Of a DNA stretch of 64,000 nt, positions 27,167 through 39,168 are shown one piece after another. The position numbers were made by a program, and so were the translations under genes. This DNA comes from Chamaecrista fasciculata. Lineage: Eukaryota; Streptophyta; Magnoliopsida; Fabales; Fabaceae. Positions within the stretch are counted from its first letter, which is position 1; each line of letters starts with the position of its first letter. The notes beneath the pieces are model-generated. The model did not search any database, had not been told where the DNA came from, and worked only from the letters and a program-made list of their open reading frames with translations. The DNA is taken from assembly GCA_003254925.1 (NCBI GenBank), contig QANZ01043003.1:100944-164943 (forward strand). Reading direction: 5' to 3'.

Positions 27167-28660
27167 GTGGATTCTGCTAAGGTCGTGCATGCGTTTAAGT
27201 CGGCTGACATGGTGCTGGAGCAATTTGAGTCGGCTGTCGATCGCTTCGCTAAGGCCGTGGACGCGTTTCTTAAGAGGTTCGATCAAGCTCCTCCATCGGT
27301 CATCATGACTCCGACGAACTCTGTTGTCTCATCCTCTGCGATTCCGCAGGAAGCTACTGCATACCAGTCGTTCACACCGCGTTCAGTCGTCCTTGATTTT
27401 CCCAAGTTCGACGATTTATCTCATTTCAATCATATTCCTCCGGCGCCGTCGATAGTGGTCGCGGAGTTAATAGCCAAAGGTGAAACAGAGATTGCGGCCT
27501 CCGACATGAAATTCATCGCAAATTCAAGCTCTGTGCAGCAATTGGAAGATGGAACAGGGGCTCATGATATTACGCAAGAATTGATTAATGTCGATTCCGT
27601 TGTTGTAATTGCTGATAACCATATCGAAGGAACCGATTTAATTTTTGATCACGATATCGAAAGAAGCAGCGTCGATGGTCTTGCTCAACATCTTCAGGTT
27701 TCTCTTAACAGTGAGGAACACGAAATCAGTGGCCAAACAACTGACGATGCCTAGTCCATCCTTAGTGCCTCAAGGTTTGATAACATGTTGAGCAAAGGTA
27801 ATCCAGTATCTCTCTATCCCGTGGCACGACTTGCTGATTTTGCATTCAATCTTATCATTCATCAGGTTGCCCATTTAATGAAGGAAAATTGTGTTTTTGG
27901 AAATATTGAGGTTGTTGGACTGTTGACACTGAGTGGTTTGAACCAAAAAATTTTGTTTGAGTATCTTCAAAGATTTGCCTTCAATAATGATGTTTGATAT
28001 TGTTATTTTTATATTTGATCTCGGAGTGCATATGAGTTTTATATGGCCTATACCAGTAAACATTGTGTGTCTTGATGTTTTAATTCCACCTCACCTTGTG
28101 TTTCCAAACCATCAGACGAATGGAGTGAATTGCAGTTTTGTATATGATCCCGGAGGTTCTATATGAGGCATGCTTTTGTCCCGATTACAAGTGTTGTCTT
28201 CAAAGAATCCAAGAAGATGTTGAATTGCCCCTTAGATATTTGATAAAATGTCGATCCTGGTTACTAGCTTTGGAAATCCGTGGCCCACACTTACATCATG
28301 GTTTTATGGTTTTATCATAGCTTTACGATAGAAAGTTTGCATGGCTCATGGTAATTAATGATATTGCTGATGTTGAATACACGTTTGAGGACGATTTTGG
28401 GACCCGTGGATTCCAAGAGAGGAGAAATGATAAAATTGTTAAAATAAGATGGTCCTACTTTGTTGGTTTGATTGTTATTAATTGTTTTGTTTATGTGGGT
28501 GATCAATATTTCAAAAAGGCTTGTTAACCTTTTGGTTCAAGATAAAATTTGGGTTAAAGATGATACTCAACTAGCTTATTTTAAGGGGGTGGAGCTCATG
28601 ACAATGGACACTTTCTATTTTGTACTTTTAGATCAAATTGTAATTTTGAAAATATTAAAA
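27167..28660 (+). mobile_element. Possible LTR-retrotransposon remnant with gag-like ORF
   Basis: A 195-aa open frame (27167-27754) includes SVVLDFPKFDD, similar to the conserved opening LDFPKFDG of Ty3/gypsy gag proteins. The rest is acidic and matches nothing I know. Near 28388 the phrase TTTGAGGACGATTTTGG followed by CAAGAGAGGAGAAATGATA resembles the end of gypsy-type polyproteins. No reverse transcriptase or integrase is visible between them, and LTRs were not identified. This would be a deleted or non-autonomous copy. A real small host gene cannot be excluded. Confidence 0.4.
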
Positions 28661-28669
28661 AAAGGATAA

Positions 28670-29940
28670 AATTACATATTAGTCCTAAATTTGGAAAATG
28701 AATGCATTTTAGTCCTACCAAACTATGAGTTCAGTGGAAGGAAGATGAATTATGCAAATTTTTTCAAAAATTACATTATGCCCCTAAATATTTTCAAAAT
28801 TTCCAAAAACGTGCCTGGATCATGATATTTGAGGACTAAAATGAAAATTTTAAAAAATAATTGGGGTCAAAATGTATTTAAAAAATATGAAAAAAGTGGA
28901 AATTGCAAATCAGTCCAAAATCTAAAAAAGAATACGATTTAGTCGTATATTGAATAATTTAAAAATTATTCTCATTAATTAATTAGTTTATAAATTAAAT
29001 AATATAAATATTTTAAGATGGATTCATGAGTTGGGTTGGGTCGACCCTTGATTTTACGGGTCATGACCCACCAATAATCCATTTAACAAATATAAATGAG
29101 TCCTAAGTGGGTCATTCACTCATTTATGACCGAACTCAAAACCAACTCAACCTACCCATTTTGCCACTCCTACTTAGAATAGACTATCTTCTCTTATACA
29201 AATACTCTACGAAATTCAAATATATATAACAATTACGAAATTTTTTTCTTATATTCTACTCTCTCATTCTATGTTTTTATATATATTTAAAAGATTATTT
29301 TTAGTTACCTTACAAATAAATAATAAGATCTATATATGTTATGAAATTTAAAATAGATAATTTATTTTGTTTTGCGATTCTCTCATGACTATCTCTTTGC
29401 CTTAGCTCTTAAGGAGTTGGGATTTTTTCCCAAAGTTAAAAGAAGCTATAGGTCCATGTCACAGCTTCGCAACCTTTACTAGCGCGCGGTTAATAAAACA
29501 ACTATGTTGCTTTAAATAATTAGTTCGATGGCCTTTTGATTCAAAAAAAAAAAAAAAATAATTCGATGACAGCAATTTATATTGTCCCACTATATTTCCT
29601 TGGCAACGGATAAAACTTTTTTTTATCTTTTTTTTTTTTAGAACAGTTCGGCTTAAATTTCTCTCATTTAATTACATTTATCTGACAGCTTAATCACAAG
29701 ATTCATTTTAGAAATTATGCATGATGGTGAGTGGTGATTCAAGTTAGATCTAGTTCTTTGAGTGGCATTCAAGCAAAATGAAAGTGCATGTCGTTTAAGT
29801 AAAAATATGTTCCAGCGAGCAAAGAATAATTACTTTCATTTTACCTATGTTTTTATAACAATCAGACAGCAAAGAGAATTAAAGTGAAAAAAGAATCATC
29901 TTCAGCTTCATAAGTATCACTTTACGGAAGCTAGCAAGAC
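28670..29940. other. Intergenic AT-rich region
   Basis: Very AT-rich with short homopolymers. The stretch 28675-28740 has phrases like AGTCCTAAATTTGG seen in degraded fold-back transposons. No gene is supported. Confidence 0.4.
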
Positions 29941-30149
29941 ACTTGTATATATAATAGTATAGATATCCCTTTATTATTCTCTTCTCTGCTATACTTATGC
30001 TCTGTATATTAGAGTAGTAAAGTAGTTCATGTCCAATGCCTAGCTAGTCCAAATCAAATATTGGGTTGAACTTGAATTAAAAATTCAATTCTGAGGTTCC
30101 AACTTACAAACCATCAAACTTTTGGTCATATGATATAATTGAATGCAAT

Positions 30150-32018
30150 ATGGATTCAACACCACATCATTCCCTCACACTCCCAGCGACCATTGCCATC
30201 ATCTTATGTATTGCAGCTTCTACCTTCTTTCCTCCTTGTGGTAAATCAAATTTACATACATATATATATATATTTGTCTATTAAAACCGCATTTTCTCTT
30301 CATGATTTCATTATTGTTGTAATTTCACTTGTTTTTTTTTTTTATTTATTTATTCAACTTTTATAATCCCTTACATTGCTGATAATTTGTAGATGCAAGA
30401 AGTCATGGACGTGTTGTTTCTCATCAGGTTCCCAATAATTACAAGCCACATTGGAAGAAGCTAAAATCTCTAAATCGCTTAGACAATTACTACTACTCAC
30501 CATTGATGGGGTTTTCATATGCCTCTCCTTCTTCTCTGCCACTCCCTCCTTTCAATTCTCTTGCACCAACGCCTATCGAAAGCCCACCTCGTTCTAATGC
30601 ACATTCTGGAACCACTCTAAGCCCGGGCCCACCAAAACGAGGCCCAGGCCCAAGCCCAAGCTCGCCGCTTGTTTATCTGCCTCCATTGGTTTACCCACCA
30701 CCGCCAACAGCTGCAACGACGTCGTCGCCTCCTCCACAAAAGAAGCCAGAGTATGCAAATTGGTGCGTTGCGAAGCCCACGGTGCCTGACCCAATAATCC
30801 AAGAGGCTATGGACTATGCGTGTGGGTCAGGTGCAGATTGTAAGTCGATTCAGCCCAATGGGCCTTGCTATCAGCCCAACACTCTTCTGGCCCATGCTTC
30901 TTATGCCTTCAATAACTACTGGCAGAACACAAAGGTAGGTGGAGGCACTTGTGATTTTGGAGGGACTGCCATGCTTGTCACTGTGGATCCAAGTATGTCT
31001 TCTTTCCTAATTAAATACAGGGTAAATTATGTTAGGGTAAATACACATAGACTAAGAAAATATTAATTTATCTAGAATGAAGAGAAAATAAGATTAAAAG
31101 ATTGAATTGTCCTTATTAAATTACTCCTAGTTATTCTCACTAATTCAATATATTTGACTTTTAATAGGGATAAAATGGTAAAAAAATAATTAATGCTCTG
31201 ATTTTGTAAAACATCAGATATTTTGGGACAAAAAAAATTCTCCAACAAAGCAGATACGGAGGGAGTACCAAATATATATATATATATATATTGGGTAAAT
31301 TATACAGAGAGTCCTTGTGGTTCGGCCTCTTTTAAAAAAAAAGGTTCATGTAGTTTAAAAAGTAATAAATAAGGGAATGAGGTTTGCTTTATTAACAAAA
31401 GAGGTCTCATAGGTTTTTTCTGTCTAAAGTGAACGGTGTCCTCCATATGCCTTGTACTTGACCCCTATTCCAGGGTAAATTACACAGAGGGTCTCTGTAG
31501 TTTGATCTATTTAAATAAAGGGTCCCTATGATTTAAAAAGGGTCAAGTAAGAATTGAGGCCACCATTAATTTTAGACAGAAAAAAACCTTTGGGACCTAT
31601 TTTGTTAACAGAACTTTAATCTCTTATTTACCACTTTTTAAATTACATGAACTATTTCTCTAAATAGGCTAAACCACAGGAAACTTCTATATAATTTACC
31701 CTTAAATATATACAATTTCTTTCTATGTTGGATTAAATTAAGTATGATTTTAGCCACTGGAATTTGAAAAAGTGCACTGATTGATTTTTTAGATAACAAA
31801 TTTTTGTTATTTTCAAATACTAGTTCTTGTACTCATTACACAGTTTCAGCGGATGGGTATAAAGAACCTTATTATTATTTTAATGAAAGGATATAATTGT
31901 GTTATGATGAGTTAATTTGATATATATATATATATTGATCCATATTTATATATATATATATATATGTTGATCCATATTTCCTGCAGGCTTTGATAAATGT
32001 CACTTTATGTTGATCTAG
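30150..32018 (+). CDS. Secreted proline-rich X8-domain (CBM43) protein, three exons
   Basis: Exons 30150-30240, 30393-30992 and 31987-32018, all GT-AG, give 240 aa. X8 domains bind beta-1,3-glucan (callose) in cell walls and at plasmodesmata. The N-terminal segment, with LPATIAIILCIAASTFFPP, is a signal peptide. A linker rich in proline, serine and glycine follows (about residues 65-145), and the X8 domain begins NWCVAKPTV and ends FDKCHFMLI. Six cysteines fit the X8 pattern. The last one (DKC) is supplied only by the tiny third exon, which supports the splice model. There is no C-terminal hydrophobic tail for a GPI anchor, so it is probably released into the wall. The 1-kb second intron is filled by two transposon insertions. 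Confidence 0.9.
31037..31266. mobile_element. Degraded Stowaway MITE in the X8 gene intron
   Basis: The right end reads TACGGAGGGAG followed by TA. The interior matches the Stowaway at 25206, for example AATGGTAAAAAAATAATTAA and AAAACATCAGATATTTTG. The left terminus CTCCCTCC is missing or mutated. Confidence 0.75.
31293..31701. mobile_element. Inverted-repeat element with GGGTAAATT termini
   Basis: The left copy GGGTAAATTATACAGAG is repeated directly at about 31473 (GGGTAAATTACACAGAGG) and, inverted, at the right end 31563-31701. The arms share TTAACAAAA and TTCTGTCTAAA stretches. It is a composite fold-back structure inside intron 2 of the X8 gene. No clear TSD is visible because the flank is (TA)n. 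A similar GGGTAAATTACATTTTGG phrase ends the large MULE near 63.16 kb. Confidence 0.6.
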
Positions 32019-34230
32019 CTCATGCCGTTTTAGTGGCGAACAACCAAATGGAATAATACTTAATAATGGATTTGCATCGTCAAGTTTTGATGTAAGTATG
32101 GTATATAAATAGTATTTTTGCCAGAATTCACCCTTCTTCCAATTTACCCATGTATTATAAGAATAATTCCCCGCTGTAAATGTCATTTCTGACTACCTCA
32201 CATGTATCCTTAATTAGAATTGTTTTTTTTCTTTTCAATATAAATATTCCTAAACTAGTTTGTACTTGTACATCAAGTGAGAGTATATTAATTAAGCCGG
32301 TCCTTAATCCTCATACCATAATTTATTTTTCAGGTAAAAACAAGATTCAACCTCCTTACAATTTTTTTCACAATTTATAGAAAAAAATGCAACAATAATA
32401 TGAAGAGACTTATATATTTATATATCGAGCAAAGCCAAAGCCCAACCAAAATTAACAATATTATCAAAACGACATTCATCAAATTAATGCCACTCGTTGA
32501 TGCTAAATTAAGCCAACTCATAAACGAAGACATGATAGATTTATTGCAAAACTAAAGAAAAAAATGATCAATGTCATGTCTAATTTTGTCTCCCACCCTA
32601 AAGAGGTAGGTAGAGAAGAATGTGAAAACTGGTACATGGAATAGCAAGACGTAAATGGGATAGTCTATTCAAAAGATAAAGACCTTTTCATACTCACAGT
32701 GACAAAATCTCTTATCATATGCGTATATGACTATATATGAGAGGCTTCTTCACAAGCATTACATATTTTAATATTATATATATATGGATCTCTGCCATAA
32801 AGTAAGGGCATCACATGTGGAGCTTTAGTCATCAACAGTACTTTTTCCATCCCCATCCTCAAAATTTTAAACTTTAATATTTGTTTTTTACTTTGTTCTC
32901 TCCAATCAATCACGGGTTAAATAGGCAAAAGACAAGTGGTCACTAGATGTTAAAAATGTTCTGTGACACAAAACCACGTTTCCTTGATCCCCTGTCCTTG
33001 TAAATAATGTAAAGTTCAAACGTTGGACTTATTAGTAGCATTATTTCTGAGTCTTGGCGGAATTGTTAATTTCAACTTTATCTGTGAATTGTTATTATTA
33101 TTAATGTTAACTTTATCTGTGAATCCCAACAAGGCACCGACTGCATCGCTATCTCTAAGACCCTTTTAACGTAATATAATATGTTGATTGAAGTAAATAC
33201 ATATATAAAATGATGAAACTCATATCTTAACATTTTTTTTGTCAATTTTCTTATTAACCTTTTATTTTGACAAGGAAGATTGTCATCATAAGCTTTATGT
33301 GTAGAGTAAAATATGAGCAATATGTAATATCACGAGAAGGTTGATAACTCTGTTATAATGATCTCTAATATTTTAGTTAACAGTTATGATTAGAAGTTAA
33401 GAACAAAAACATCAAAATTATACTCTTTTGTTTTCTTCTTATTTTAAAAATATACATATTTGTCATAAGATTGCTTCAATCTTAATATAATTTTATTAAT
33501 ATTCTCTTAATGACTTCTTATAATTTTTGCATGTAATAACTTGTTTTAATTTCTAATATAAATAATCATAGTAAAAAAATATTTTACACATAAAATATCT
33601 TATGTTTATCAGTGAACTTTATACCAATTATATAAAAAAATCTTATCTATATTACACATTTATGATATATACATGTATGTATATATGTAGAGAGAATCTT
33701 AATTTCGAGGACAATTTGGTCATTTTGATTGTGTCGGATTAGGCCCTTTAATTAGAACATTTTTTCTGGATCAAGGTTTCCAAAAATTGATATTCATGTA
33801 TGAGATTTTCTGAAATATGTTCTGCAACCGTACCCCGTCCTGAAAAGTTATTTTGGACGTGTCTACTGTCTATCATTTATTTCATTGTTCAAGTTGCATC
33901 TTGCATGCATAGATTTTATATACACGATTAGGAGATAACATATCAAATTCATAAACATAATTACTAGACAATAGACAAACGGTTTCGGTGTGATCCTAGC
34001 TTAGCTTACATCATGCATGATTATAACAAAGAGGTGCAAAATGGGCCAATGGCCCGTAAAGAGAGAGTAATATATATGAAATTAAAGCCTGTGAGTTTCC
34101 GTGTGAACATGGTTAAAGTCAACAGAATCGCTAGAAACAGAATAATTTAATTCCAAATGGTAGCGTATGATCCGTCCGTGACCGTGACTCCCTAGCAACT
34201 TGTGTACTTGCTTGCATGATATAATATATC
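32019..34230. other. Intergenic AT-rich region
   Basis: It holds the 3' flank of the X8 gene and the upstream region of the proline-rich gene. No coding region with recognisable features was found. Confidence 0.4.
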
Positions 34231-34237
34231 ATTGTGC

Positions 34238-34246
34238 CTATATATC
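34238..34246 (+). promoter_or_regulatory. TATA box of the hybrid proline-rich protein gene
   Basis: CTATATATC lies about 85-90 bp before the start codon at 34329, followed by a CT-rich leader. Position and sequence fit a core promoter. Confidence 0.6.
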
Positions 34247-34328
34247 ATCATCTTCATCATTCACCACCATTTCACATTACAATACTAGCTAGCTTTGTGT
34301 CTTCACAATAAGGGAGCTAGCTAAGATC

Positions 34329-35261
34329 ATGAATAATCTCCTCATCCTCTTGAGTCTCTTGTGCTCTTTCACTACTCTCACTCTTGCTTGTCCTTATTGT
34401 CCATACCCTTCTCCATCTTCTAAGCCTCCAAAGCATCATGATCCTCCAAAACACATTTCACCTCCTAAAGTAAAGCCACCAAAACCACATCTTCCTCCTT
34501 ACCATTCTAAACCTCCTCCTTCTAATTGCCCTCCTCCTTCTTCTTCATCTCCTAAACCTCCTCATGTCAAACCACCCTATGTCCCAAAACCACCACATGT
34601 TAAACCACCTTATGTCCCTAAACCACCACATGTTAAACCACCCTATGTTAAACCACCCTATGTTCCAAAACCACCCAATGTAAAACCACCACCTTATGTG
34701 CCTAACCCACCACATGTTAAACCACCCTATGTTCCAAAACCACCCACTGTAAAACCACCACCTTATGTGCCTAACCCACCATATGTGACACCACCAATTG
34801 TGAGACCCCCTTATATACCACCACCTATTGTAACACCACCTATAGTGACACCACCTATTGTGAGACCACCTTATGTGCCACCCATCATACCACCTCCTAT
34901 TGTGATCCCACCAATTGTACCGGTTCCACCGGTTATCGTGACACCGCCGCCATCGCCACCGAGTGTTCCGTGTCCACCGCCACCGCCGCCGGCACAGCCG
35001 AGTTGTCCGGTGGATAGTTTGAAGCTAGGGGCGTGTGTGGATGTGCTAGGAGGGTTGATTCACATTGGGATAGGGAGCAGTGCAAAACAGACATGCTGTC
35101 CGTTGTTGGGAGGATTGTTAGATTTGGATGCTGCGGTTTGCCTATGCACAACTATTAAGTTGAAGCTTCTTAATATTAATCTTGTTCTTCCCATTGCTCT
35201 TCAGCTTCTTATTGATTGTGGGAAGACTCCACCGCAAAACTTTCAGTGTCTCCCTAACTAA
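34329..35261 (+). CDS. Hybrid proline-rich cell-wall protein (8-Cys motif), single exon
   Basis: A 310-aa intronless protein. The signal peptide is MNNLLILLSLLCSFTTLTLA. Residues about 25-222 are proline-rich repeats, first PPHVKPPYVPK-type units and then PPIVTPP/PPIVRPP units. The last 87 residues form the eight-cysteine motif in the order C, C, CC, CxC, C, C, starting SCPVDSLKLGACVDVLGGLI and ending CLPN. This matches the HyPRP group that includes the Arabidopsis cell wall-plasma membrane linker protein and DC2.15-type proteins. The proline part is expected to sit in the wall, with the hydrophobic 8CM domain at the membrane face. Function beyond that is inferred. The near-identical repeat units imply recent slippage expansion. 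Confidence 0.93.
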   Translation: MNNLLILLSLLCSFTTLTLACPYCPYPSPSSKPPKHHDPPKHISPPKVKPPKPHLPPYHSKPPPSNCPPPSSSSPKPPHVKPPYVPKPPHVKPPYVPKPPHVKPPYVKPPYVPKPPNVKPPPYVPNPPHVKPPYVPKPPTVKPPPYVPNPPYVTPPIVRPPYIPPPIVTPPIVTPPIVRPPYVPPIIPPPIVIPPIVPVPPVIVTPPPSPPSVPCPPPPPPAQPSCPVDSLKLGACVDVLGGLIHIGIGSSAKQTCCPLLGGLLDLDAAVCLCTTIKLKLLNINLVLPIALQLLIDCGKTPPQNFQCLPN

Positions 35262-37179
35262 TTCGTTAGGTACATTATAATATGTTTCTAATAACATGCA
35301 TGCATGATTTAGCTAGTGACAGAAACAGTATTTCAGTATGCATGCATGCATGCTTTCAGAAAAAAATAAATATTTAGTTTAAGTAAACATCTTGTTTTTT
35401 TAAGATTGTTTAGTTTCTTTCATTGATGAGTTTTATTGTTTAGTTTGAATCAAATTAATTACCAGAGTGATAATATATATACATTTTTACACAAAAAGTC
35501 ATATAGTATATGAGTAATTTTTTTCGTTTGCACTACGTACGTAAATCTCCCTTGAATCTCATGGATACAAGTTTAAGAAGTTTATACACCTTTATTACTT
35601 AGGCGTTTAAATATGTTGTGTATTTCTGAAATTAGGATAAAGATCTGATTTTGTTTTCGAAATATATGTGCAGAAGATATTGTGTATCTTTCAAATTATA
35701 CTATAAAATGTTTTTTTAGCAGGTTAATTAATGTCAAGAGTAAATTACAATAGGACGGAATAAATGTATATATGCCATATTTGTGAGTAGCTAATAAAAT
35801 TTTGGTTGCTTGCAGGCCTAGTGTTTATTGCAGGGAGGCATATCATCAAATAAGTTCGTGTCTTTTGAAGAAATTACGGATTGCCTTTTATTTAGTTTTC
35901 GTTCATCATCAAAGTTGTCTACACACATCAATTCGATGTTCTAGCAGTAGTAGTAGTACTCTAGCTAGCTCTCTAGCAGATCTAAAAGGAAATTAAATAA
36001 GAAAAATGTGGATTGACTACGCGAGACAATATGTTGTGTTTCTTATTAATTATTATATGCTTTAATTTTAACAAAAGTTTTCCTTCATCCATATATTATT
36101 GCTATCTGTTATATATGTATGAGAATCATCACATCAAATTATATTCCCTTTTCTTTGCCTTTCTCTTTGTCCTTTTGCTCCTTTAAGTGTGTGCATGTCA
36201 TCTTCTCAGTGTAAACCCGTGAGTGCATTGGTAATTGAATGTCTATCAAATGATTCTCCCAAAGTCTCAACTCTCCATCGAGTACACTTTGATTCTTCTA
36301 ATTTTTTAAACATACATCAATTAATTGTTTTATTCTATTTGTTTAATTTTGATATTTATAATTAATTAAACCTTAGACTTCAATTAATCCTTAATGTATC
36401 ATCAATATTCAATAAATATTCAACCCTTCTTAAGCAAGGTTAATTCACATTAATATTTAATTTTTTCCCTTACTTGGAGATCGATAATTTTAACTAATTA
36501 TGGCAACACACAAAAGTTCATCCTAGCTAATATATTTTATTGAACTCCATAACCTATATTAGTCATCACCGCCATAATATTAATTAAGCTCCTCGCAAAA
36601 TTAGAGGTCTGATTTTGCTTAATTACCTATGCAGTCGTAAGAGTCGATTAGTATACATGCTGTACAGCTCATTCTTTTGGTAGATTTCATTTGATTCTAT
36701 CTACATGAGAGGACAATTTCATGTTGGACAAAATTTCGATAAAGTTTTTTATATTTTCAGTATAAGATTCTCTAATAAGTAATAATGAATATTTTTTACA
36801 TAACAAAATTCATTTGCATAACTAATTATAGAAAAGAGATGGAGAATATAAATCAAATTTGTTATTAAATGAACTTTATAGTAGGGAATATAAAGAACTT
36901 GAATTGTCTTCCTCTTATATATATAGAGATATTAATTATTGTTTGACAATGAAACCGTTGGTCTCGTCTCAGCAAGAAAAGCTATTTTAAGCGATAGAGG
37001 GCATAGCGATACTAGCTAGCGAGGATCTAAGCTTGAGATTAAATGAAAAGCAAAAAGTTTGTTTGTTGTTGAGGTCAATTAAAACTGTAGTATTAACTTC
37101 TAATCAAGTTAAATCATATATCAAATTGAAGACAGCTCACACTGGTAACTAAATGCCTTCGTGAGGTAAGCTTTAATAA
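35262..37179. other. Intergenic AT-rich region
   Basis: Contains the 3' flank of the proline-rich gene (ATGCATGCATGCATGC run near 35338) and no supported gene. Confidence 0.4.
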
Positions 37180-37312
37180 GGGTTTGTTTGGTAATTAGGA
37201 AGAGAAGAGGCTAAAGTTAAGGGAGGGAGAGATATTAGAGGAAAAGGGAAGAGATTTCACTTTTCTCTTTGATCTTTCTTCCCTTCTTCTTAATCTCTAA
37301 TCAAAACATACT
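37180..37312. mobile_element. Short PIF/Harbinger-like MITE
   Basis: The left end GGGTTTGTTTGGTAATTAG and the inverted right end AGTATGTTTTGATTAG are similar, and TAA flanks both sides. The GGGTTTGTTTGG terminus and TAA TSD fit Tourist/PIF-type MITEs. The match of the two ends is imperfect. Confidence 0.5.
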
Positions 37313-38371
37313 TAAATAAAGCATAAGGTCGACTAAAATAAAACAAAGCTTGAAAATATAAGTGTAGTATAGGCTTGTCACATACAACTCCCAAAATATT
37401 AGTTGGTCTATCGAGTGCTAAAATGAGCCCATGATAGACTATTAATAGTAGAGTAATTGAAAACACAGAACCCGAGAGGATTTACCTTTGATTTCTTTAG
37501 AGATGACCATGAGAGACCTTGAAGCTTGAGGACCTGCAAGAAGGATGCACAGGGGAAGTCCCTTGTGAATCCACTCCGAAACCCAAGTCAGTAGATGAAG
37601 AAGATGAGAGAGTAGATATTTTTTAGAGATAAATGGCATACCTTTGGTAGGGTTTTGGAGAGTGTATTTATAGAGGGAAAAAGTAGAGTGTGGTGGATGG
37701 TTAATGGTGACTTATGTCTGTAATGTCAAGCAAGTACACTAAGATCGGGATTGTGTCCGAGAAGATTAGTATGACGTCTGGGCCCTAGGTTTTGGGCTTT
37801 TAGACCTTTGAGAGTACAAAAGGGTGTATATTAGATATAATATAGAAAGGTTCATAGCTTTAGTTATCCATTTTTGAACTGTTAGATCAGATATTTTGAC
37901 CTCGAGATTTGTGTAAAATAATATTATATATCATTTTACACAAATTTTGAAGTCAAAATATTCAATCGGTAAAAAGTAAATAGCTAAAACAATGGTGTTT
38001 CTACACACCCTTAACGGTATTAATTTATGCTTGACGGATGCATGGCCCTCTCTGCCTCTCTGGTCTCATATCTAGCTAGAGCCTCAACTTCGCTTTAAAT
38101 CCAAACATCTAATTATAAATTAATTTGGTTACTTGTAAAGTTTTTTTACTTTTTCTAAAGTGGTATGCCATGTTAACATACAACATTACTCTCATGGTAA
38201 TACTTCATTCAACTCACGATAATTGTAAGTTGTAACCTTTTATAACAAAAAAAATTGTAAGTTGTAACCATTGCTGGAGCAGTCACAAACAGCAAGGTAA
38301 TAGGAATATGAATATGAATGGCCAATTGGCAATTTCGTGGAACTCGATCACTGCACGATTCACTTCTGATA
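37313..38371. other. Intergenic region without a supported gene
   Basis: A 65-codon minus-strand frame around 37442-37639 has no recognisable feature. A near palindrome around 37890-37990 (TTTTGACCTCGAGATTTGTG against CACAAATTTTGAAGTCAAAA) could be a small MITE. Confidence 0.35.
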
Positions 38372-38666
38372 TTATAAATTTGGCCAAAGTCCTATTTTGG
38401 TCCCCCAGTTATGCTTCTTATTCTAAATAGGTCCCCCAGTTATTTTTTGTTCCATATTGGTCCCCCAGTTATGCAAAACTTGAAAAAGTTGGTCTCTCTA
38501 ACGTTTTCCATCCATTTTTCCGTTAAAAAAAGAGGAAAAATAAACTTTCATCCCCAAAAGTTTTATTTTCTTATATTAAGGTCATTTTCTTTTTATAATA
38601 GGATCAAAACATAAGAAAATGAAGTAAATTAAGATTTTAAGTGAATTTACCCAAAAACAAAAAATC

Positions 38667-38735
38667 TCTCTCTCTCTCTCTCTCATTCCCCCCCTCTCTC
38701 TCTCTGATTCTCTCTCTCTCTCTCTCTCTCTCTCA
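38667..38735. repeat. (CT)n microsatellite
   Basis: An interrupted CT run at the inner edge of the left Pack-MULE inverted repeat. The matching (GA)n run is at 39199-39214. Confidence 0.85.
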
Positions 38736-38778
38736 TTCATTCCCCCTTCTCTTCGTCGTCTCCGACAACTCCAACATC

Positions 38779-39168
38779 ATGCTCGCCGCCATCATCTCCC
38801 TCCTCCTCGTCATCCTCTTCGTCCTCCTCCTCCACCTTTACACCAAATGGTTCCTCGCCCACGCCGCCCATTCCCAATCTCACCGTCTCCACCATCACCA
38901 CCCTCATCGCTGCCATGCCGTCTCCGTCTCCGACGTCCTCAGCCCTTCCCGATTCCACCATTCCACACCTTCAACCTCCACCACGATTCCCCTCTTTCCA
39001 CCAAAGGCCTCAATTCCGCCGCCGAATGGAATCCGACGAATACAACAATGATTCTGGCGACGTCGACGACGACGATGATGTTCGAGATTTGGAATGCGTG
39101 ATTTGCTTGAGTGCATTCGGAGACGGCCAGATCGGGAGGAGCTTACCAAAATGTGGTCACCGATTCAC
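38779..39168 (+). pseudogene. Captured ATL-type RING-H2 E3 ligase fragment
   Basis: It begins MLAAIISLLLVILFVLLLHL, the N-terminal membrane segment typical of ATL ubiquitin ligases, followed by YTKWFLAH and SVSDVLSPSRFHH. The homologous continuation (HTFNLHHDSPLSTKGLN) is in another frame, and the RING part (LECVICLSAFGDGQIGRSLP then KCGH) in a third, so two frameshifts break it. The RING stops right after CGHRF: the first zinc ligands C, C, C and H are present, the second half is absent. It cannot be a working ligase. It lies inside the Pack-MULE, and the break after CGHRF is probably the capture boundary. Confidence 0.85.

Noticed and set aside
27785-28166. Small plus-strand frames after the gag-like ORF
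   Set aside because: Frame-broken and without motifs; part of the presumed retroelement remnant.
38641-39051. 136-aa protein from the ATL-like region as a real gene
   Set aside because: The frame leaves the ATL homology midway, the RING is in another frame and cut, and the whole lies inside a Pack-MULE.
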